Shown piece by piece: positions 33,995 through 42,509 of a DNA stretch of 64,000 bases. The notes below the pieces were generated by a model. It saw only the letters and a program-made list of their open reading frames with translations. It had not been told where the DNA came from and searched no databases. This DNA comes from Methylobacter sp. (GTDB lineage: Bacteria; Pseudomonadota; Gammaproteobacteria; Methylococcales; Methylomonadaceae). The stretch spans positions 1 to 64,000 of the forward strand of contig JAPLRU010000116.1 of assembly GCA_026399025.1 (NCBI GenBank), given 5' to 3'. The number at the start of each line of letters is the position of its first letter. The stretch's first letter is position 1. Position numbers and translations under genes: made by a program.

Positions 33995-35341
33995 CTAACT
34001 GTCCATATTCAGCTTTTTCAAGCGATAGCACAGCGATCTGAACGATAGCCCAAGCTGCTTGGCCGCAGCTGTTTTGTCCCACTCATTTTCTTCCAAAGCC
34101 AGGGCCAGGGTTTTTCTTTCAACATTTTCCAGATGATCCTCCAGGACTTCTAACGCCGAGTTATAGTTTGGCGCTTCGGCTGGGGCTTGCTCGTCTATCG
34201 GCAGATTCAAATCCCCGCTTTCTATACTGCAACCGTCATACAGCGCAAGCGCCCGTTCCAGAATATTTTCCAGTTCACGCACGTTGCCCGGAAAACGATA
34301 ACGTTGCAGCGCCGCTAAGGCGGCTGTCGATACGCTGGGACGATCTTGCTTACCGGCGCCGGTCAGTTTGGCCAGGATATGGTCGACCAGAACGGGTATA
34401 TCGCCAGGCCGTTCACGTAAGGGTGGAACATGAAGATCGATAACATTGATGCGGTAATATAAATCTTGCCTAAAACTGCCGTCTTTAACCATATCGCCGA
34501 GGTTTCGATGGGTCGCGCTGAGCAAACGAATATCGACCGGGATTTCTTGCGAATCGCCAATCGGCCGAATCTTTTTTTCCTGAATGGCGCGCAATAATTT
34601 GACTTGCAACGGCAACGGCAAATCGGCAATTTCATCCAAAAATAAGGTGCCGCCTTCCGCAGCCTGGAAAAAGCCTTTTTTATCCCGGATCGCACCGGTA
34701 AAGCTGCCTTTTTTGTGGCCGAAAAACTCGCTTTCCATCAGGTCGGGCGGAATCGCGCCGCAGTTAATCGCGATAAAAGCATGATCGCCGCGGGAGCTTT
34801 GCTGATGAATCAGTTTCGCCACCAATTCTTTACCTGAGCCCGATTCGCCGCTGATATAAACCGGAGCCTGACTGCGGGCCAGTTTATTTATTTTCGAGCG
34901 GATCTCGCGCATGATCGCCGATTCGCCGAGCAGCAAGTGGCGTGTGCGTCTTTCTTTGGCAATGGGCAGCGGAACGGAAAGTTTTAACGCATTGCTGACC
35001 AGTAATTTAAGGGCCGATAAATCAACCGGTTTGGAAACAAAATCGAATGCGCCTTTTTTCATCGCTAAAATGGCCGATTCCATGTTGCCGTGGGCGGTGA
35101 TAACGGCAACCGGAACCGGGATGCGCAAGGCCTGGATAAAATCAACCAGCTCCAGGCCGTTGCCGTCGGGCAGCTTCATGTCGGTCAGGCAAAGATCAAG
35201 GGCTTTGTGTTGCAATAAGGCTTTAGCCTGGGCAATATTTTCAGCGCCGCAGGTTTGAATATCCATCCGGTTAAGGGTAATTTCCAAGAGTTCACGAATA
35301 TCGGGTTCGTCGTCTACGATCAATGCCAATGGTTTTTTCAT
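33995..35341 (-). CDS. pilR: Sigma-54 response regulator, PilR-like
   Basis: Receiver + AAA (GESGSGKELVAKLIH, ESEFFGHKKGSFTGA) + Fis HTH; overlaps the downstream-listed sensor kinase. Confidence 0.9.
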   Translation of the reverse strand: MKKPLALIVDDEPDIRELLEITLNRMDIQTCGAENIAQAKALLQHKALDLCLTDMKLPDGNGLELVDFIQALRIPVPVAVITAHGNMESAILAMKKGAFDFVSKPVDLSALKLLVSNALKLSVPLPIAKERRTRHLLLGESAIMREIRSKINKLARSQAPVYISGESGSGKELVAKLIHQQSSRGDHAFIAINCGAIPPDLMESEFFGHKKGSFTGAIRDKKGFFQAAEGGTLFLDEIADLPLPLQVKLLRAIQEKKIRPIGDSQEIPVDIRLLSATHRNLGDMVKDGSFRQDLYYRINVIDLHVPPLRERPGDIPVLVDHILAKLTGAGKQDRPSVSTAALAALQRYRFPGNVRELENILERALALYDGCSIESGDLNLPIDEQAPAEAPNYNSALEVLEDHLENVERKTLALALEENEWDKTAAAKQLGLSFRSLCYRLKKLNMDS

Positions 35342-36963
35342 ATATCAATTAAGGTCTGTTCCGCATTCAGCAAGCGGAGCCGAAAACAGCTCCGTTTTTC
35401 ATTGCTTAAATAATAGCTCAATTTCGCCTGATTTAATTCGGCCAGTTCCTTAGAAATATAAAGTCCTAATCCTGTGCCGCTGGACGATGTGGTAAAAAAC
35501 GGTTCAAATAAATGGTTTTGGTGTTCGCGGCTGATCGCGCCGTTATCGATGATTTCTATGCAGGGCGCTTGTTGATTAACAAAGCTGCGTAAAATAATTT
35601 TCCCGGCTTCGGGCTTGCCGTATTTCAATGCATTTCGGCACAGGTTGTCCATAATTTGCCTTAAATGACCGGGATCGATCAACGCACATAACGCATCGCC
35701 GGGGAGTGAGAGCATAAACGCATCGCTATCCACGGCATATTCGTGGCTAAAGTTTTTCAGGTAATTGTCCAGCCAAGGTTTTAGGCGGATTTTTTCCCGT
35801 CTTGAATCGGATCTTCGGGACAGCTGCAAAATATCTTCAATAATATGATTAACGCGAACCGAGTGGGTTTGGATGATTTCCGTCAAGCGCCGATCTTGGC
35901 CCGATAACAACGGATTTTCCGACAATAATTGTCCGGCATGGCTGATAGCGCCTAAGGGATTACGGATTTCGTGAGCGATGCTGGCGGTGAGCCGGCCCAG
36001 CGAAGCCAATTTGCTTTGCTGCACTTGCTGATGATAAAGCGCAATATCTTCAATAATGATCATATAAAAAAATTCATGCGCTGTCGGTAAAGGCATAAAG
36101 CGGCTATGAATTTCGGCTTGATTCGGTAGTTGCAAGCGCGCAAGACTTTGCTCGGGATCAAGCAGCCAAGTGTGAAAGGCTTTCGCCAAATCCCCTGGAA
36201 TATCGCCAAGCTTGGCCGGTAATGCGGATAAATTCGCCAAGCGTAATGCAGACTCATTGGCCATCTGAATATCCGACTGCTTGTTGACGATAATGATGCC
36301 GGATTGCAGGTGTTGGATAATATATTTGTTCAGATCTTCCAGTTTGGTGATGGTTTTTTTCTGTTGATCGGCCAACTGTAATATTTGTTCGCTACGTTTT
36401 GCCAAAATATACGACAACAAGGCAATGGTAAAAAACGAAGCCCCCAACATGCCGGCATTCGCATAGGAATTCGAGTTAAAACTGTGCATGTAATCGGCAA
36501 AAACTTGTTCGGCCAACACCGCCAAACTGGCCAACGCGGCAAAAAACATCGCGCAACGGCCGCCGATTAATAAGCCCCCGGCTGCTATCGACACTGCCAG
36601 CAACGCCCCCATGCCGCTGTTAACGCCGCCGGAGGCATGCATGATCAGGGTAAGAATCAGTATATCCGTCAAAATCAGCCATTGCGCTTGCGTGGCATAA
36701 GCGGTGAGCCGCCAGAAGATGCAGATGCCGGAAATGATGGAGAGAACCAAATAGCTCCAGCTGCTGTAGATGAATAAGCGGCTGTCGTAAGTGCCGAACA
36801 GCGATGAATCGGCGTAATTGTAAAATAAGGCGATAAACAACCAAGCCAGGATAAGCCGATAACCCAAAAAGACCTTGAGCAGTAACCAAGCTTGTTGAGC
36901 GGGAATGCCGTAAGCTTTGGAAAAGGGGCAGGGAAAGATGGTCTCGTGGCTATTTGTCGACAT
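35338..36963 (-). CDS. pilS: Membrane sensor histidine kinase, PilS-like
   Basis: Six-TM-type N-terminus, PAS-like region, SIAHEIRNPLGAISHAGQLL, SSGTGLGLYISKELAELN. Confidence 0.9.
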   Translation of the reverse strand: MSTNSHETIFPCPFSKAYGIPAQQAWLLLKVFLGYRLILAWLFIALFYNYADSSLFGTYDSRLFIYSSWSYLVLSIISGICIFWRLTAYATQAQWLILTDILILTLIMHASGGVNSGMGALLAVSIAAGGLLIGGRCAMFFAALASLAVLAEQVFADYMHSFNSNSYANAGMLGASFFTIALLSYILAKRSEQILQLADQQKKTITKLEDLNKYIIQHLQSGIIIVNKQSDIQMANESALRLANLSALPAKLGDIPGDLAKAFHTWLLDPEQSLARLQLPNQAEIHSRFMPLPTAHEFFYMIIIEDIALYHQQVQQSKLASLGRLTASIAHEIRNPLGAISHAGQLLSENPLLSGQDRRLTEIIQTHSVRVNHIIEDILQLSRRSDSRREKIRLKPWLDNYLKNFSHEYAVDSDAFMLSLPGDALCALIDPGHLRQIMDNLCRNALKYGKPEAGKIILRSFVNQQAPCIEIIDNGAISREHQNHLFEPFFTTSSSGTGLGLYISKELAELNQAKLSYYLSNEKRSCFRLRLLNAEQTLIDI

Positions 36964-37059
36964 CAGGTTTTTTAGAATGGCGTTTTGCGGGGACTTCGTT
37001 AAAATGCTCGATAAAGTTTATTAATCATAGCATTTAGCCGATGTCCGGTAACTTCTGAT

Positions 37060-37200
37060 TATAGATACCTCAGTTGATAAAGCGACGCAAAGCCCTCTCC
37101 AGCGGGAGAGGGTTGGGTGAGGGGGATTTAAAATAAGGAAAAACGCTTATTTATATCCCCTCATCCCAACCTTCTCCCTGAGGGAGAAGGAGCAAATGTC
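37060..37200. repeat. 141-bp dispersed inverted-repeat element, copy 2
   Basis: Same sequence family, order and length as 11208-11348. Confidence 0.85.
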
Positions 37201-37280
37201 ACTCTATTAGCTGCGGGCTCTATATCTACAAGCGACATCGGAATCAAGGCTGAAGCCGGGGCCTTTAAAAGTTTTTTATT

Positions 37281-37382
37281 CACCACGAAGACACGAACGA
37301 CTTGCATGGACGCAGGAGGTAGAACAATGCATGGAGCAATTGCCGAGAGCACGAAGAATAAAACTTCGTACTCTTCGTGGTG
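37281..37382. repeat. 'CACCACGAAGACACGAA' palindromic repeat, copy 3, interrupted by about 51 bp
   Basis: caccacgaagacacgaa|cgacttgcatggacgcagg...ttgccgaga|gcacgaagaataaaacttcgtactcttcgtggtg. Confidence 0.7.
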
Positions 37383-37475
37383 AATTGTTTGGCCGATTTA
37401 ATTGTTGTTGATAAAAAGTTACGTTGTCTGTTGAAAATACCCGCCGGATTGTACCGGCCAATCAAGGAGTCATAA

Positions 37476-38642
37476 ATGAATATTCATGAATACCAAGCTA
37501 AGCAGTTGTTTTTGCAGTATGCGATACCGGTGCCTGAGGGCAGGCATACGCTAAGCGCGGAAGGGGCCGAACAGCTTGCCGAGGAATTGGGCGGCGACGG
37601 TTGGGTGGTTAAAGCCCAGGTTCATGCCGGCGGCCGCGGTAAAGTCGGCGGCGTCAAGTTGGCTAAAAGCCTGCCTGAAGTGGTCGAATTTAGCCGGGGT
37701 ATGCTCGGAAAACGCTTGGTCACTCAGCAGACCGGCGCGGAAGGCTTGCCGATTAATTCATTGCTGATAGAAAAAATCTACCCGATCAAGCGCGAGTTAT
37801 ATCTGAGTTTGGTGGTTGATCGTGGTTCCGAGCGTATCATTTTTGTCGCCTCGGCAGCGGGCGGCATGGATATCGAAACCGTCGCCCACGAAACCCCGGA
37901 AAAAATTATCTCGGTGCCGGTGCATCCGTCCGCAGGCTTGCAAGGCTATCAATGCCGGAAAGTCGCTTATGCTTTGGGCCTAAAAGGCCCGCAGATCAAA
38001 GCCTTGGGCAAAATCATGCAAGGCTTGTACGACCTGTTTTTAGCCAAGGACGCCAGCCAAATCGAAATCAACCCGTTGATAGAAACCGACACCGGCGAGT
38101 TGATGGCGTTGGACGCCAAAATCAATTTCGACGATAACGCGGTCGAGGCGCATCCCGACATTCTGGCGATGAAAGACCCCGACCAGGAAGATGAAAAAGA
38201 AAACAAAGCCCAACAATTCGGGCTCAATTACATCACCCTGGAAGGTAATATCGGCTGCATGGTTAACGGTGCGGGACTGGCGATGGCGACCATGGATTTG
38301 GTTAAGCTCAAAGGCGGGCAACCGGCTAATTTTCTTGACGTCGGCGGCGGCACCAATGTCGAAAAAGTGTGCGAAGCATTCAAGCTGATCCTGTCGGATC
38401 ACAGCGTCAAAGCGGTGTTGGTCAATATTTTCGGCGGCATCGTGCAGTGCGACATTATCGCATCAGGCATTTTAGCCGCCATCGAACAGGTTCACGTCAC
38501 CATCCCCGTGGTGGTGCGTCTGGAAGGCACCAATGCCGAACAAGGCCGAGCCTTATTAAACAACACCGGACTTAATCTTTACGCGGCGGACGATTTGGCG
38601 CACGCTGCGGAACAAGTTGTAGCATTGGCGGAGGCCGCATGA
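37476..38642 (+). CDS. sucC: ADP-forming succinate-CoA ligase subunit beta
   Basis: [54 protein letters not shown]. Confidence 0.95.
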   Translation: MNIHEYQAKQLFLQYAIPVPEGRHTLSAEGAEQLAEELGGDGWVVKAQVHAGGRGKVGGVKLAKSLPEVVEFSRGMLGKRLVTQQTGAEGLPINSLLIEKIYPIKRELYLSLVVDRGSERIIFVASAAGGMDIETVAHETPEKIISVPVHPSAGLQGYQCRKVAYALGLKGPQIKALGKIMQGLYDLFLAKDASQIEINPLIETDTGELMALDAKINFDDNAVEAHPDILAMKDPDQEDEKENKAQQFGLNYITLEGNIGCMVNGAGLAMATMDLVKLKGGQPANFLDVGGGTNVEKVCEAFKLILSDHSVKAVLVNIFGGIVQCDIIASGILAAIEQVHVTIPVVVRLEGTNAEQGRALLNNTGLNLYAADDLAHAAEQVVALAEAA

Positions 38643-39505
38643 GCATTTTAATCGACAAAGATACTAAAGTAATTTGCCAAGGCTTTACCGGCAAGCAAGG
38701 CACGTTTCATTCCCAGCAAGCGCTGGATTACGGCACGCAATTAGTCGGCGGCGTGACTCCGGAACGTGGCGGCGAAACCCATTTGGGATTGCCGGTGTTT
38801 AATACCGTACAGGATGCCGTGGACGGTACCGGAGCCACCGCCAGCGTTATTTACGTACCGCCTTTTTATGCAGCGGATGCGATTCTGGAAGCGGTCGATG
38901 CCGGGATTAAACTGATCGTCTGCATCACCGAAGGCATACCGATATTGCAAATGTTGCGCGTTAAAGCGGCGATGGCCGGTACCGGCGCGTTATTAATCGG
39001 CCCCAACTGCCCCGGCGTGATTACTCCCGGCGAATGCAAAATCGGCATCATGCCGGGCAAGATTCATTTGCCCGGCGTTATCGGCATCGTATCGCGCTCA
39101 GGCACTTTAACTTATGAATCGGTGCATCAAACCACCGCGCAAGGCTTGGGGCAAAGCACCTGCGTCGGCATCGGCGGCGATCCTATTCACGGCATGAACT
39201 TCGTCGATGTGCTGAGCCGTTTTCAAGCCGATGAGCAAACCAAAGGCATCGTGATGGTCGGAGAAATCGGCGGCGGCGAAGAAGAAGATGCGGCGGACTA
39301 TATCAAAGCGCATGTCACCAAACCCGTGGTTGCGTATATCGCAGGACAAACCGCGCCTCCCGGCAAACGCATGGGTCATGCCGGTGCGATTGTGACCGGC
39401 GGCAAAGGCACGGCGGAAGGTAAGGTTGCAGCGCTTAAAGCGGCGGGGATTGAGGTGGTGAGTTCTCCGACCGATATTGGCGTGGCGATGAAAGGGTGTT
39501 TGTAA
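38639..39505 (+). CDS. sucD: Succinate-CoA ligase subunit alpha
   Basis: [58 protein letters not shown]. Confidence 0.97.
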   Translation: MSILIDKDTKVICQGFTGKQGTFHSQQALDYGTQLVGGVTPERGGETHLGLPVFNTVQDAVDGTGATASVIYVPPFYAADAILEAVDAGIKLIVCITEGIPILQMLRVKAAMAGTGALLIGPNCPGVITPGECKIGIMPGKIHLPGVIGIVSRSGTLTYESVHQTTAQGLGQSTCVGIGGDPIHGMNFVDVLSRFQADEQTKGIVMVGEIGGGEEEDAADYIKAHVTKPVVAYIAGQTAPPGKRMGHAGAIVTGGKGTAEGKVAALKAAGIEVVSSPTDIGVAMKGCL

Positions 39506-39514
39506 AATTGATTG

Positions 39515-39540
39515 TAGAGACGCGATTTATCGCGTCTCTA
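39515..39540 (+). terminator. Perfect palindromic hairpin TAGAGACGCGAT..ATCGCGTCTCTA after sucD
   Basis: tagagacgcgatttatcgcgtctcta 10 nt after the sucD stop; no long T-tract, so the terminator role is inferred. Confidence 0.55.
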
Positions 39541-39556
39541 TTCAGTATGAAAAATT

Positions 39557-40846
39557 ATGGAAAATACCAAAATAATTTCAAAAATCACTACCAAAAATTA
39601 CCGGAACTTGGTGAATGAAGACGGTATTGCCTTAAATAACCTGAATATTTTGATTGGCTCAAATGGTTCGGGTAAAAGCAATTTGGTAGCGATACTGGAG
39701 TTTTTTAAAAATTGCTTAACGCCTAGCTCTGATTTGGAAAGCAGAGGAATCACCGCTTTTCAAGATGCATTATCCAAGCTTGGATACAATATTTTAGATG
39801 CTTATATAAATAAGTCAGCAACTGTTGACTTGAAGTTTGAGTTTCCTGATTTGCATTCTGCAGGTGGAATGGTATTTGAGTTATCTCTTTATATAGATAA
39901 ACCTACTGTATTTATTAATAAGGAATCGCTAAGAAATATAAGGTTAGATACTGATTTAAAATTATCACCTTATTTCCGAAGTCATAATCCAAGTGGTAAA
40001 GGTGTCGTTTTGGTAAGGGATGAGAAAAATGGAAAATATTCTTCTCGTTCTGAGAACTTGGAAGAAATACCTACGAATGAATTATCGTTAATCGCTATTC
40101 CAAAGCTATTAATAGAAAAAGGAATTCTTTCGCCCGAACAAATTCCTTTATACAAGGCCAGCCGTGATTTAGAGGAAACAGTCAAAAAGTGGCAGTTTTA
40201 TAATGCCAACGAAATGGATTTAGCCAAAATCCGAGGCGAAAGACCCAAAGTGGGATCAAGTGATGTGATACTTGCCAAATCGGGCGAAAACTTGCCAGCC
40301 GTTTTAGACAACTTAAGTAATCACATAAAATACGGCATCGATTTTGATGAGCGTATCAATAACGCAATGAAAGAAATATTGCCGATGACCAAACGCATCA
40401 AAACTTCCAGAGAAGGCATGTCGCTGACAGTTCGATGGTATTTCGACGACATGGAAGAGCCTTTCTATCTTGACGACATGTCGGACGGCACGGTGCGCAT
40501 GTTGTGCTGGGCGACTATTTTGCACTCACCGATTTTGCCGACGTTATTAGTCATTGATGAGCCCGAATTGAGTTTGCATATAGCCTGGATGGGCACTTTA
40601 GCGAACTGGATAAAGCAAGCCTCTCAAAAAACTCAGATTATCATTTCAACGCATAGCCCCGACTTATTGGATTACTTTACCGATTGCGCCGGCGATGTGA
40701 TTTGTTTTGAAAAAACTCAACCTAAAGGACACTTTAAAGCACAGAAACTACCTGAAGCTATCATAAAAGACAAAATAGCGGAGGGCTGGCAGTTGGGTGA
40801 TTTATATCGAACCGGCGATGAGATTATCGGGGGCTGGCCTTGGTAA
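39557..40846 (+). CDS. ABC/SMC-like AAA family ATPase (candidate defence effector/sensor)
   Basis: Walker A IGSNGSGKSN, signature-like DDMSDGTVRML, Walker B LLVIDEPELSLH, H-loop ISTHSPDLLD. Confidence 0.9.
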   Translation: MENTKIISKITTKNYRNLVNEDGIALNNLNILIGSNGSGKSNLVAILEFFKNCLTPSSDLESRGITAFQDALSKLGYNILDAYINKSATVDLKFEFPDLHSAGGMVFELSLYIDKPTVFINKESLRNIRLDTDLKLSPYFRSHNPSGKGVVLVRDEKNGKYSSRSENLEEIPTNELSLIAIPKLLIEKGILSPEQIPLYKASRDLEETVKKWQFYNANEMDLAKIRGERPKVGSSDVILAKSGENLPAVLDNLSNHIKYGIDFDERINNAMKEILPMTKRIKTSREGMSLTVRWYFDDMEEPFYLDDMSDGTVRMLCWATILHSPILPTLLVIDEPELSLHIAWMGTLANWIKQASQKTQIIISTHSPDLLDYFTDCAGDVICFEKTQPKGHFKAQKLPEAIIKDKIAEGWQLGDLYRTGDEIIGGWPW

Positions 40847-41580
40847 TTTGGTTGCTTGCCGGTGGTGGAGAATCTGAATTAGGTGAGCGGGAAGGCGAAA
40901 TAAGAGGCATAGTTCATTTTTTTGAAAAACATTTTCCCGATTTTACTTTTCACAGAATTACACCTGTAAGAAATAAACGAACCCCGGATAGAGTCAAGCC
41001 AAATGCTGCCATTAATGCGCTGGGTAAAACCGGCGACGCATTTGTTAAACAAATTAAAGCTAAGTTGGAAGATAAAATTAAATACCAGAGCTTGCCCGAT
41101 GCGATATTAATTCTGGACGATTTAGATTGCAGCTGTCATGTTGAAAAGAAATCGTTATTTGATAATACCGTTAATCAGGCCGGAAACGGCGCATTCAAAG
41201 AAATTCAGCGGATTATAGGCTTTGCCGCACCTGAACTGGAAGCGTGGGTGATTGCGGATTGGGATAATACCATCGCCAGACATATCGACTTTAGGCAAAA
41301 CCATAAAGCCATGCAGCATTGGTTGAATGATAAAGCCGTCTCTTTTGATAGGCCGGAAACATTCAGTTTCTATGATCAGAGTAAAAACTCTTGCCACGAT
41401 AAACTTTCCGCTCTCCTAATCGAATCCTCGCAACAACACATAAATCAAACTGTTTATTCAAAAGCAAAGCATACGCCTTTTTTACTTCACCAATCTTTAA
41501 AACCCGATGTTGTGGCTGGAAAATGTCCCCTCTTCAGGGATTTTTTTACCCAACTACAAAATCTAAACCAAAGTCCGTAA
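40840..41580 (+). CDS. DUF4276-like (putative Toprim-like) partner of the AAA ATPase
   Basis: LLAGGGESELGEREGEI (acidic motif after a beta-strand), ILILDDLDC, FAAPELEAWVIADWD; TTG start overlapping the ATPase stop by 7 nt. Confidence 0.65.
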   Translation: MVIWLLAGGGESELGEREGEIRGIVHFFEKHFPDFTFHRITPVRNKRTPDRVKPNAAINALGKTGDAFVKQIKAKLEDKIKYQSLPDAILILDDLDCSCHVEKKSLFDNTVNQAGNGAFKEIQRIIGFAAPELEAWVIADWDNTIARHIDFRQNHKAMQHWLNDKAVSFDRPETFSFYDQSKNSCHDKLSALLIESSQQHINQTVYSKAKHTPFLLHQSLKPDVVAGKCPLFRDFFTQLQNLNQSP

Positions 41581-41597
41581 TACGAATGTACCCTTCA

Positions 41598-41650
41598 ATG
41601 ATCCTAAAAATAGCTCTAGCCAAAACCGCCATTCATATCCATGATACCCA
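41598..41650 (+). pseudogene. Decayed duplicate of the nadE 5' end
   Basis: ATGAtCCTAAAAATAGCtCTAGCCaAAACC matches nadE 42510-42539 at 27/30; next GCCATTCATatCCaTGAT matches nadE 42591-42608, with the 51 bp between them missing. Confidence 0.75.
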
Positions 41651-41714
41651 CTGCACTGTCTTTTTGGCTTGAAACCGATCTTAGCAGATACATCAAAATT
41701 CAAAAGGAAACGTC

Positions 41715-41951
41715 ATGAATACCGCCGAAATCATTTATGAAAAATCCAAAGCCTTGCCTGAATCCTTTGCGCTGGAAGTGCTGGATTTTATTGGCTATCT
41801 GGAACAAAAAAACCTTAAAGCCTCGCCGTTTGAAAAAACGGATATAGAACAAGGCTTCGGTTGCGCGGGCTATGCAGGTGAAACTAAATCATTAAACGAT
41901 ATGGAACAGGCTATTGCCGATGATATTAAGCAGCAATGGCGTAAACTATGA
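41715..41951 (+). CDS. VapB-like/DUF2281-type antitoxin
   Basis: MNTAEIIYEKSKALPESFALEVLDFIGYLEQKN; ATGA overlap with the PIN-domain ORF start. Confidence 0.7.
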   Translation: MNTAEIIYEKSKALPESFALEVLDFIGYLEQKNLKASPFEKTDIEQGFGCAGYAGETKSLNDMEQAIADDIKQQWRKL

Positions 41952-42465
41952 TTGCTGTTGATACCAATATTTTAGTGCGCTATGGTAATTATTCACCTCC
42001 CCCTTTGAAAAAGGGGGATTGAGGGGGATTTATTTAAAAAATCTCCCCTAACCCCTCTTTTTCAAAGAGGGGGACTGAATAACTACGCGCTATGCAGTAA
42101 ACGATGACCCCGTTCAAGCGCAGCAAGCTAAAGCTGTACTCAAAAACACTGAATCAATTTTTGTTAGTAAAACAACGTTATTGGAGTTTGAATGGAGGCT
42201 CAGGTCGGCATATAAATTGTTCCGCGAATCGATTTTACATTCAATTTTAACAATATGCGGCCTGCCCACTGTAACTGTTGAGAGTGCGTGGCAAGTTGCT
42301 CAAGCCTGCGAGCTTTATAGTAAAGGCCTGGATTTTGCCGATGCACTTCATTATTGCTCCGCGAATAATAGCATTGAAAATTTCTACACCTTTGATGAGC
42401 AATTTATTAAAAGCGGCAAATTATTAAATTTAAAAATCAGTAAACCAGGTGGCATCCTAGATTAG
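41948..42465 (+). pseudogene. PIN-domain (VapC-like) toxin disrupted by a MITE
   Basis: MIAVDTNILVRY interrupted after 12 codons; removing 110 bp (102-bp element + one 8-bp TSD) restores MIAVDTNILVRYAVNDDPVQAQQAKAVLKNTESIFVSKTTLLEFEW...GLDFADALHYCSANN...FYTFDEQF to the stop at 42465. Confidence 0.92.
41977..42094. mobile_element. 102-bp MITE copy B (41985-42086) with 8-bp TSD gcgctatg
   Basis: TSD gcgctatg at 41977-41984 and 42087-42094; element starts GTAATTATTC and ends GAATAACTAC; differs from copy A at 2 of 102 positions. Confidence 0.95.
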
Positions 42466-42509
42466 CCCCGCTGTTTGCAATTCTTTACAGGCTTTAATAT
42501 TTCCTCCAC

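Noticed and set aside
30305-37382. CACCACGAAG... repeats as a CRISPR array
   Set aside because: Copies are palindromic, kilobases apart and lack regular spacers; dispersed repeat family instead.
37476-39505. sucCD pair as malate-CoA ligase (mtkAB) of the serine cycle
   Set aside because: Sequence alone cannot separate these paralogues here and no serine-cycle genes are adjacent; succinate-CoA ligase is the conservative call.
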